A stretch of 16,091 bases of DNA from Bacteroidota bacterium. GTDB taxonomy: Bacteria > Bacteroidota > Bacteroidia > UBA7662. Of the stretch, positions 1-6,401 are shown in pieces. A program made the position numbers and the translations under genes. The stretch is from positions 1 through 16,091 of the forward strand of contig VGGT01000014.1 of assembly GCA_016868485.1 (NCBI GenBank), written 5' to 3'. Below the pieces are notes generated by a model. It did not search any database. It was not told where the DNA came from and was given only the letters and a program-made list of their open reading frames with translations. The first letter of the stretch is position 1. Each line of letters starts with the position of its first letter.

Positions 1-1709
1 AGATCGTTGCCTGCAGGCGAACTCAACAACAATCCCATACGAAGGCTGTCGGCACCATAACGTTCGATTAGATCGAGCGGATCTGGACTATTCCCCAGCG
101 ATTTCGACATTTTACGACCTTGTTTGTCGCGCACAATGCCTGTTAGATAGACATCATGAAAGGGAATTTGATTCATGTAGATTCTACCTGCCATCATCAT
201 TCGGGCTACCCAGAAGAATAAAATATCGGGACCCGTAACCAGTACCTGGGTGGGGTAATAATAGCGAAGGTCTGCGTTGGCCTCCGCAGGGCTTTTGTGG
301 GTGATTTCGGGGTCAAATACCGTGAGCGGCCAAAGCCAACTGGAGAACCAGGTGTCGAGTACGTCTTCATCTTGTTTGAGATCGGATGCCGCCCAACTTC
401 CATTGGTGAGGGCTGCGGCAGTCTCTGCGCTGCGCTCTACCCATACGCTTCCATCGGGGGCATACCAAGCCGGAATTCGATGCCCCCACCACAATTGACG
501 GGAAATGCACCAATCGCGCACGTTGTCCATCCAGTGCTTGTAGGTGGCTAAGAACTTGTCGGGGTGCAAGCGTACGGCGCCCGAAAGCACATCATCGAGT
601 GCCGGACGGGTGAGTTCGTCCATGCGCACGAACCACTGCATGCTCAGACGAGGCTCGATCACCGCATTGGTGCGTTCGCTGTGGCCCACGTTGCTCTGGT
701 AATCCTCGATTTTTTCAAGATCTCCTGCCTCGTCAATGAGTTTGATGATCTTTTTGCGGGCTATAAAGCGATCTTCGCCCACCAAAATCTCTGATTTTTC
801 GTTGATTCTTCCCGCATCATCGAGAATATCCACGATTTCGAGTCCAAATTTTTGCCCTAAGGCGTAATCGTTGGGGTCGTGCGCAGGGGTTACCTTCAGA
901 CATCCTGTGCCAAAATCCATGCTCACATAGGGATCTGCAATGATCGGTATGGCCCTGCCGGTTAGCGGAATGCGAACCATTTGCCCGTGCAGATGCTGGT
1001 AGCGGGGGTCGTCGGGGTGCACACAAACGGCGCGGTCGGCCATGATGGTTTCGGGTCGCACCGTGGCTACCACCAGGTACTCATCGGGTCTATCCACAAA
1101 TCGATAACGCAAATGGCACATCCGAGAAGCGACCGTTTTGAATAAAACCTCATCGTCGGCAACCGCCGTTTTGCCCGCGGGATCCCAGTTCACCATGCGT
1201 ACGCCTCGGTATATATAGCCTTTGCGGTATAGATCAATGAAAACATCCGAAACAGAACCGCTGAGTTCGGGCGACATGGTGAAGGCCTCCCGTTCCCAAT
1301 CGAGCGAAGCGCCAAGTTTTTTGAGTTGGTGGAGGATGATGCCGCCATACTTTTCTTTCCAGGCCCAGGCGTGACGAAGAAATTCATCGCGACCTAAATC
1401 ATCTTTTTTGATGCCCTGTTCCAACAGCATATTCACTACTTTGGTTTCGGTGGCAATCGAAGCATGGTCGGTGCCGGGTACCCAACACACATTTTTTCCA
1501 TCCAAACGGGCCTTACGCGCCAATACATCTTGAATGGTGTTGTTTAACATATGCCCGAGGTGAAGGACACCAGTTACGTTTGGCGGAGGGATCACCAGCG
1601 AGTAAGCCGGCCTGTGATCGGGCTTCGAACGGAAGCAAGCATGCTGCATCCAGAGATCATACCATTTCTCTTCTGCTTGGGCCGGATTGTAGGTGGTAGA
1701 TAACGCCAT
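1..1709 (-). CDS. valS: Valyl-tRNA synthetase, N-terminal 569 residues (truncated by window edge)
   Basis: Charges tRNA-Val with valine in the cytoplasm; class I aminoacyl-tRNA synthetase. The reading frame is open from the ATG at 1709 to base 1 with no stop or frameshift. The class I signature HLGH is at residues 50-53, just after the PPPNVTG motif typical of ValS. The CP1 editing domain shows GTG (267-269) followed by KVTPAHDPNDY (272-282). A CISRQLWWGHRIPAW stretch lies near residue 400, and KMSKS is at 533-537 (bases 99-113). The family is usually about 870-950 residues, so the C-terminal anticodon-binding domain and tRNA-binding coiled coil lie outside the window. The N-terminus MALSTTYNPAQAEEKWYD matches the usual ValS beginning, which supports this start. 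It is divergent from the cytochrome gene, with 102 bases between them. Confidence 0.97.
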   Translation of the reverse strand, partial: MALSTTYNPAQAEEKWYDLWMQHACFRSKPDHRPAYSLVIPPPNVTGVLHLGHMLNNTIQDVLARKARLDGKNVCWVPGTDHASIATETKVVNMLLEQGIKKDDLGRDEFLRHAWAWKEKYGGIILHQLKKLGASLDWEREAFTMSPELSGSVSDVFIDLYRKGYIYRGVRMVNWDPAGKTAVADDEVLFKTVASRMCHLRYRFVDRPDEYLVVATVRPETIMADRAVCVHPDDPRYQHLHGQMVRIPLTGRAIPIIADPYVSMDFGTGCLKVTPAHDPNDYALGQKFGLEIVDILDDAGRINEKSEILVGEDRFIARKKIIKLIDEAGDLEKIEDYQSNVGHSERTNAVIEPRLSMQWFVRMDELTRPALDDVLSGAVRLHPDKFLATYKHWMDNVRDWCISRQLWWGHRIPAWYAPDGSVWVERSAETAAALTNGSWAASDLKQDEDVLDTWFSSWLWPLTVFDPEITHKSPAEANADLRYYYPTQVLVTGPDILFFWVARMMMAGRIYMNQIPFHDVYLTGIVRDKQGRKMSKSLGNSPDPLDLIERYGADSLRMGLLLSSPAGND

Positions 1710-1732
1710 AAATAGGAATTTCAATTGAGGGG

Positions 1733-1740
1733 CAAAAATA
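1733..1740 (-). promoter_or_regulatory. -7-like promoter element for valS
   Basis: Read on the minus strand this is TATTTTTG, a full match to the Bacteroidota -7 consensus TAnnTTTG. It sits 24 bases upstream of the valS ATG, giving a short leader. I see no convincing -33 TTTG at the usual 19-21 base spacing, so the call rests on one element and on its position. Confidence 0.45.
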
Positions 1741-1749
1741 GAACCTCAA

Positions 1750-1781
1750 CTTGAATTTCAGGGCTTTAAGGCGTATTTTTC
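1750..1781 (+). promoter_or_regulatory. Possible promoter for the cytochrome-mltG-thioesterase-yihY cluster
   Basis: CTTG at 1750-1753 (3 of 4 bases of the -33 TTTG box), then 20 bases, then TATTTTTC at 1774-1781 (5 of the 6 fixed bases of TAnnTTTG). The spacing is right for the Bacteroidota primary sigma factor, and the element ends 30 bases before the cytochrome ATG. Both boxes are imperfect. It overlaps no other gene and lies in the divergent valS/cytochrome intergenic region. Confidence 0.35.
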
Positions 1782-1811
1782 GGACGTTTTACTAAAAATG
1801 TTTTCTTTCGG

Positions 1812-3779
1812 ATGGGCTTGAAGTTTGTGCGCTCGCATCGTGTTCAAATCTTGGTCTTGCTCACCTTATCGTGGTGGGTGTTGCAACGCTGTGGATCGGC
1901 CTCTTCAGCGGATCAGAAAAGAGCCGATCGAGCGGTGGGCGAACGTTTTTTGAACCTACACGACAGCGCGGGTTATGTCGGGAAAGAGGTTTGCGGAAGT
2001 TGTCATGCGGATATCTACGCCAGTTTTATGCAAACGGGAATGGGGCGTTCGTTCGGTCCGGCGGATGTGATGCACTCAAGAGCCAATTGGAACGGGCAAC
2101 ATATCGTGTATGATTCTCTGAATGATCTGCATTACTTGCCTTTTCAAATGGATTCTGGGCTTTATTTAAGAGAGTTCAGGTTGCAGGCTGGGGATACCGT
2201 TCATAACCGAGTCGAGCGAATCAGTTATGTGGTGGGGTCGGGGCAACATACCAACAGCCATCTGATCAGCATAGGTGGTTATCTGTACCAAATGCCCGTA
2301 ACTTATTATACCCAAAAAGGATATTGGGATCTTCCTCCAGGTTTTGAACGGGGCAATAATGCCCGATTTGGACGGGCCATTCTGTCGGAGTGCATCAGTT
2401 GCCATAATGCATACCCCGAACAAATTCAAGGCTCGGAACATAAGTATGCGCGTATTCCGTCGGGGATCGACTGTGAGCGCTGCCACGGACCGGGTCGACT
2501 TCATGTGGAGGGCATCCGCAACGGCAGCTTGGTCGACACCGCCTCTGGCCCAGATTATCGCATTGTGAACCCCAGGCGACTTCCGGTTTCCCTACAAATG
2601 AGCATTTGCCAACGATGCCACCTCCAAGGCAATGCGGTCCTGAAGCCGGGGAAAGACTTTAGTTCTTTTCGTCCGGGTATGCACCTCGACGAAGTGATCA
2701 GTGTTTTTTTGCCACGCTATGAAGGAGAGGAGGAGCACTTCACCATGGCCTCCCACCCCGATCGCCTGATGCAATCGACTTGTTACAAACGCGCGCAGGG
2801 CACCCTGAGTTGTATCAGTTGCCATAATCCACATAAAAGCGTAGAAACGACTCCCGCGGGTCATTACCGTGCTGCGTGTCAAAGTTGTCATGCGGGTCAA
2901 GATGATTGTGTTTTGCCGTTAAAGGACCGAAAGGCTCAGAACAATGATTGTGTTTCTTGTCATATGCAAAAAACGGGGACCAGTGATATCCCCCATGTAA
3001 GCATAACGGATCATAAAATCAGGGTTTATCGTGATCATGGACGTGCTTCTACTTTGGCGAAAGGGCGATTCGTAGGCCTAGCCAGCATTAATGAGCCCAA
3101 GCCCGATGCGCTCACGAGGGCCAAAGCCTGGCTGCAGCAATATGAGCGTTTCGATCCTCAACCCGCTTTTCTCGATTCGGCTGGATTTTGGTTGAAAAAG
3201 ATGAATCCAGCCCAGGATAGTCTGTCGTGGCTCACCACAACTATTCATTTGACCTTCCTTCGGCATGATCGATCCGGTGCAGTACGATTGGCAACGCGCC
3301 ATGGAAATTGGCTGGGCCGACTTGATGCCTGGAGTGCTTATCGATTAGGTGAGCTGCTGCTTGAGGAAGGAAATATCGAATTATCACAATCATATTTGTC
3401 TGTTGCTGTTATGCTTATGCCATTTCATCTAGACTTTCGGTTAAAGCTAGCTCTAGCCGAATTGAACAGCGGTGATGTTCAGAAATGCAGGGCACGATTG
3501 GAGGATTTATTGCGTGAGCAGCCGACCTATGTGCCAGCCATGACCAACTTGGGTTATTTGAGTCTGCGGGCAGGGGATGATCGGAAGGCCGAGTATTGGT
3601 ACCGCAAAGCCCTTGCACTTGAGCCCGACAATCAGTCGGCACGCATGAATTTCATTGGTTTATTGCTCTACCGAAAGCAAACGAATGAAGCCTTGGCTGC
3701 ACTCGAACTCTTTTTAATCAAATTCCCCGGTCACCCTCAGGCATATGAACTTCGAAGATCGATAAAATCTGCAAGCTAA
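1812..3779 (+). CDS. Heptaheme c-type cytochrome with C-terminal TPR domain, function unknown
   Basis: An exported multiheme protein of 655 residues. The N-terminus has basic residues, then a hydrophobic stretch (11-25), so it is a signal sequence or anchor. Cys27 could be lipidated, but the preceding LQR is a poor lipobox. Seven CXXCH heme sites lie at residues 61-65, 194-198, 221-225, 266-270, 334-338, 356-360 and 380-384. Other landmarks typical of the cytochrome c554-like/TPR group are YVVGSGQHTNSHL (139-151), YLYQMPV (157-163), CERCHGPG (221-228), CISCHNPH (334-341) and a Cys366-Cys380 pair around the last heme. The region after about 500 holds at least two TPRs, clearest at 574-607 (NLGYLSLRAG, then ALALEPDN). 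It probably moves electrons in the periplasm while the TPRs bind a partner; the substrate is unknown. An in-frame ATG at 1798 hits a stop at once, so 1812 is the start. First gene of the plus-strand cluster, 10 bases before mltG. Confidence 0.85.
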   Translation: MGLKFVRSHRVQILVLLTLSWWVLQRCGSASSADQKRADRAVGERFLNLHDSAGYVGKEVCGSCHADIYASFMQTGMGRSFGPADVMHSRANWNGQHIVYDSLNDLHYLPFQMDSGLYLREFRLQAGDTVHNRVERISYVVGSGQHTNSHLISIGGYLYQMPVTYYTQKGYWDLPPGFERGNNARFGRAILSECISCHNAYPEQIQGSEHKYARIPSGIDCERCHGPGRLHVEGIRNGSLVDTASGPDYRIVNPRRLPVSLQMSICQRCHLQGNAVLKPGKDFSSFRPGMHLDEVISVFLPRYEGEEEHFTMASHPDRLMQSTCYKRAQGTLSCISCHNPHKSVETTPAGHYRAACQSCHAGQDDCVLPLKDRKAQNNDCVSCHMQKTGTSDIPHVSITDHKIRVYRDHGRASTLAKGRFVGLASINEPKPDALTRAKAWLQQYERFDPQPAFLDSAGFWLKKMNPAQDSLSWLTTTIHLTFLRHDRSGAVRLATRHGNWLGRLDAWSAYRLGELLLEEGNIELSQSYLSVAVMLMPFHLDFRLKLALAELNSGDVQKCRARLEDLLREQPTYVPAMTNLGYLSLRAGDDRKAEYWYRKALALEPDNQSARMNFIGLLLYRKQTNEALAALELFLIKFPGHPQAYELRRSIKSAS

Positions 3780-3789
3780 ACCTGAGCCC

Positions 3790-4821
3790 GTGAAAAGGAT
3801 ATTGATTTTGCTGATTATTTTTATTGTGGCTTGGTTTATTTTTTCAAGTATCAGCCAGTACAGACGTATGAATGGAACCAACGTGTTTCTTTCGTATCGG
3901 TCGAAACCCGTATATCTCGAAATACCAACCGGATGCACTTGGCCGGCCTTACTCGATTTGATTGAAAGGAATCGAATCGTCCGCGATCAGGCTGCCTTTG
4001 AGTGGGTAGCGCAGGAATTGGGATATAACCACTCCATTCGTCCAGGGCGCTACGACCTGAGTGGGCTCAAAAGCAATCGTGAATTGGTGGAACACCTGAT
4101 GTCGGGCAAACAAACTCCTGTCGAAATTACCATTCGGAAGTTTAGACGGATGTCCTCTTTGGCAGCTGCACTGGGTGCAAAACTAGAACCAGATTCTATC
4201 GATTTTCAGCGGATATTTTTGGATACCCTCGTTCTTTCTGAAATTGGACTGAAGCCGGAAACAGCGGTGTCTCTTTTTATCCCGGGATCCTATGTGTTTC
4301 TATGGAACAGTTCCGCATCGGATATAATGGGTCAGTTGCGGGAGCGTTACATCAATTTTTGGACAAAAAATCGCAGGAAGGCCGCCGAAAACTTGGGTTT
4401 GTCTGCTTCTGAGGTGGTCACGATTGCTTCGATCGTTGATGAAGAGAGCGATAGGCCTTCCGAATTCAGGCGAATTGCCGGCGTTTATCTGAATCGTTTG
4501 CGCATGGGCATGCCTCTTCAGGCAGACCCGACTATTCGTTTTGCCTCGGGCAATGATGATCTCAGGCGGATAGAAGGCGCAGTTTTGCGCATTGAATCGC
4601 CTTACAATACCTATTTGAATCCAGGATTGCCCCCTGGTCCCATTTGTACACCCTCTATTGCGGCCATCGATTCAACTTTAAATGCAGAGCAGCATAACTA
4701 TCTCTATTTTTGTGCGCGTTCTGATTTCTCCGGTTACCACAGCTTCGCCTCAGATTTTTCTGTACATCAGAGGAATGCACGGGCCTATCAAAGGGCCTTA
4801 AACGCGATGAATCGGGATTAA
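3790..4821 (+). CDS. mltG: Endolytic murein transglycosylase MltG (YceG-like)
   Basis: An inner-membrane lytic transglycosylase that cuts nascent peptidoglycan glycan strands and is thought to set strand length. At 343 residues it is close to the E. coli protein. A single N-terminal transmembrane helix (about 3-20) leaves the rest in the periplasm. A LysM-like region (about 40-110) precedes the catalytic YceG domain. The active-site motif is TIASIVDEES (211-220), where Glu219 aligns with the catalytic Glu of the usual SIVxxET motif. Downstream come VYLNRLRMGMPLQADPT (232-248), YNTY (272-275) and GLPPGPI (279-285), all hallmarks of the family. The start codon is GTG at 3790, immediately before the membrane segment. 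It is packed between the cytochrome gene (10 bases) and the thioesterase gene (9 bases), so probably cotranscribed. Confidence 0.95.
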   Translation: MKRILILLIIFIVAWFIFSSISQYRRMNGTNVFLSYRSKPVYLEIPTGCTWPALLDLIERNRIVRDQAAFEWVAQELGYNHSIRPGRYDLSGLKSNRELVEHLMSGKQTPVEITIRKFRRMSSLAAALGAKLEPDSIDFQRIFLDTLVLSEIGLKPETAVSLFIPGSYVFLWNSSASDIMGQLRERYINFWTKNRRKAAENLGLSASEVVTIASIVDEESDRPSEFRRIAGVYLNRLRMGMPLQADPTIRFASGNDDLRRIEGAVLRIESPYNTYLNPGLPPGPICTPSIAAIDSTLNAEQHNYLYFCARSDFSGYHSFASDFSVHQRNARAYQRALNAMNRD

Positions 4822-4830
4822 TATTTTTAT

Positions 4831-5238
4831 ATGTTTAAACATCAGGTTTCATACCGCGTGCGCTATGCCGATACCGACCAAATGCGGTTCATGTATTATG
4901 GGAATTATGCACGTCTATTTGAAATCGGTCGTGTTGAGTCGCTTCGAACTTTGGGTTGCCACTACACAGAATTAGAGAAGACGGGCGTTTGGATGCCCGT
5001 TATAGATCTGCAATCTCGGTACCTGAAACCGGCTTTCTATGACGATGAATTGGTCATCGAGACCAGGATTCCCTCCTTACCAGCCGCACGTATTTTATTT
5101 GAATATGAGATTTCGCGGACAGATGGGGTCGTTATTCATGAGGCCAAAACCACGCTCGTTTTTCTATCCTGCAGTACGGGTAAGCCCTGCCGCGCTCCAG
5201 ACCTGCTCAAGTCTGCCCTTTTACCATTTTTTCACTGA
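4831..5238 (+). CDS. Acyl-CoA thioesterase, hotdog fold (YbgC/4-hydroxybenzoyl-CoA thioesterase family)
   Basis: A cytoplasmic enzyme predicted to hydrolyse an acyl-CoA to the free acid and CoA; the chain-length preference cannot be read from sequence. At 135 residues it is the normal size for a single hotdog domain. The signature YADTDQMRFMYYGNYARLFE spans residues 12-31; Asp16 corresponds to the catalytic Asp of the 4HBT family, and the following YYGNY forms the active-site helix start. The common Gly after DQM is replaced by Arg19. The C-terminal TGKPCRAP segment (about 116-123) matches the usual end of the family, so the TGA at 5236 is a natural terminus and not a premature stop. YihY follows in the same reading frame one codon later. 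Confidence 0.9.
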   Translation: MFKHQVSYRVRYADTDQMRFMYYGNYARLFEIGRVESLRTLGCHYTELEKTGVWMPVIDLQSRYLKPAFYDDELVIETRIPSLPAARILFEYEISRTDGVVIHEAKTTLVFLSCSTGKPCRAPDLLKSALLPFFH

Positions 5239-5241
5239 ACA

Positions 5242-6171
5242 TTGCGCTCATTTTTATCTACTGTTTTTGGAAGATTCCTCGGTAAACTGAGGTTAACCCT
5301 GAATCGCGTCAATGTAGGACATCGTCCGGCAGTGCCTTTATTTGATTTGTTGGCGTATTTAGCCCAACAACTCCGACAGTCGGATTTGAATTTACGGGCA
5401 TCTGCCATCAGTTTTAGTTTTTTCTTGGCGCTGTTTCCCGGACTGCTTTTCTTATTTAGTTTGATTGCCTACATACCCGTTGAAGGTCTTGACTTGGCCA
5501 TTAGACGAACATCGCAGGAGTTATTGCCGCCTTCTGCTTTTGAGTTATTATACAGCACCATCGAAGATATTGTAGGCCGTCAACAAAGAGGGCTTTTATC
5601 TTTTGGCTTCTTGCTTGCCTTTTATTTCGCAACCACAGGGCTTACGACATTAAGCCAGTCCTTTAATGTGTCTCTTGAGGTGCGTGAAAGTCGTGGGTTT
5701 ATCAGGCATCAATTTACTGTGATCGGGCTTACGGTATTACTGACGCTTAGTTTGCTTTCGGCTCTATTGCTCATTTTGTTAGGTGATTTTTTATTGGGTG
5801 AGATGAATCGCTTAGGATGGATGCCTGATGGCTTGCTTCCACTCATGGTAAATCTATTGCTTTGGATTGTCATTCTATTATTGGTGTATTTGGGGATTGG
5901 TTTGCTCTACTACTTTGCGCCTAATGCGCCCAAAAGGCATGGCTTTTTTGCCTTGGGTTCAGCTTTGGCCACCATACTCTTTGTTGGTAGCTCATTGGGA
6001 TTTTCATATTATGTTCAGCATTTTGGTAATTACAACCGCTTATATGGTTCTTTAGCCACCTTGATTGTTCTGATGCTGTGGATCTACGTCAATGCTTGGG
6101 TCATCCTCATTGGATTTGAGTTGAATTCAGCCCTTTATGTAAAGCGCAGTCTGGGTTCAAGCAACGATTGA
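5242..6171 (+). CDS. YihY/BrkB-family integral membrane protein
   Basis: An inner-membrane protein of 309 residues in the YihY/virulence factor BrkB family (once misnamed RNase BN); its biochemical role is not established. Six membrane helices are visible at about 56-80, 117-139, 157-183, 200-225, 236-258 and 269-293. Family motifs include RASAISFSFFLALFPGLLF (52-70), YYFAPNAP (223-230) and YGSLATLIVLMLWIYVNAW (268-286), followed by the conserved GFELN (291-295). No ATG is available near the N-terminus. I accept TTG at 5242 because the roughly 50 residues before the first helix (basic, then PLFDLLAYL) resemble the usual N-terminus of Bacteroidota relatives. GTG at 5332 would remove part of that region. 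The TTG lies 3 bases after the thioesterase TGA and in the same frame, suggesting translational coupling. Confidence 0.88.
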   Translation: MRSFLSTVFGRFLGKLRLTLNRVNVGHRPAVPLFDLLAYLAQQLRQSDLNLRASAISFSFFLALFPGLLFLFSLIAYIPVEGLDLAIRRTSQELLPPSAFELLYSTIEDIVGRQQRGLLSFGFLLAFYFATTGLTTLSQSFNVSLEVRESRGFIRHQFTVIGLTVLLTLSLLSALLLILLGDFLLGEMNRLGWMPDGLLPLMVNLLLWIVILLLVYLGIGLLYYFAPNAPKRHGFFALGSALATILFVGSSLGFSYYVQHFGNYNRLYGSLATLIVLMLWIYVNAWVILIGFELNSALYVKRSLGSSND

Positions 6172-6230
6172 ACAGTGCGAAGGCAGAGATTCTGTTTGGA
6201 TTGAATAGTCCAAATCAGTCAAAACATATG

Positions 6231-6238
6231 TATCTTTG
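6231..6238 (+). promoter_or_regulatory. -7-like promoter element for tRNA-Leu
   Basis: TATCTTTG is a full match to TAnnTTTG and ends 11 bases before the tRNA 5' base at 6250. This is a plausible distance for a tRNA transcript with a very short leader. The nearest upstream TTTG (6195-6198) is too far away (32 bases) to be a standard -33 box. The element suggests the tRNA can be transcribed independently of the upstream cluster. Confidence 0.5.
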
Positions 6239-6249
6239 CACCCGCAAGA

Positions 6250-6333
6250 GCCCAGGTGGTGAAATTGGTAGACACGCTACTTTGAGGGGGTAGTGGGAGT
6301 TATCCTGTGCTGGTTCGAATCCAGTCCTGGGCA
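6250..6333 (+). tRNA. tRNA-Leu (anticodon GAG)
   Basis: This folds as a class II tRNA of 84 bases. The acceptor stem is GCCCAGG (6250-6256) with CCTGGGC (6326-6332), and the discriminator is A6333, the expected base for leucine. The anticodon stem is CTACT/GGTAG (6277-6281/6289-6293), and the loop places GAG at 6284-6286, reading CUC and CUU codons. A long variable arm (about 6294-6309) contains a GGA/TCC stem, as expected for leucine. The T-arm has GGTTCGAATCC. The bases after the discriminator are CAG, so the 3' CCA must be added by the tRNA nucleotidyltransferase. Confidence 0.96.
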
Positions 6334-6342
6334 CAGAAAAAG

Positions 6343-6371
6343 AAAACCCGCCTTATGGCGGGTTTTTTTTT
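6343..6371. terminator. Rho-independent terminator, probably bidirectional
   Basis: The stem CCCGCC (6347-6352) and GGCGGG (6357-6362) encloses a TTAT loop. It is preceded by AAAA and followed by nine T residues (6363-6371). On the plus strand it ends the tRNA-Leu transcript. Read on the minus strand, the same stem is followed by TTTTCTTTTT, and it lies 30 bases beyond the stop codon of the convergent T9SS gene, so it probably ends that transcript as well. Confidence 0.9.
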
Positions 6372-6401
6372 AGAATATGAATCTCTCTTTGGAGCCCCAT
6401 A

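Noticed and set aside
206..1387. Several open frames of 60-110 codons on both strands opposite or overlapping valS
   Set aside because: They lie within the ValS coding region, have no recognisable features and no translation signals.
1798..1811. Alternative ATG at 1798 for the cytochrome
   Set aside because: It is in another frame and meets TGA after seven codons.
2772..2792. An eighth heme site near Cys324 of the cytochrome
   Set aside because: The sequence STCYKRAQG has no CXXCH or CXXXCH; the Cys looks like a conserved free residue next to the fifth heme site.
5039..5290. Plus-strand frame spanning the thioesterase/yihY junction
   Set aside because: It overlaps two well-supported genes in another frame and resembles no known protein.
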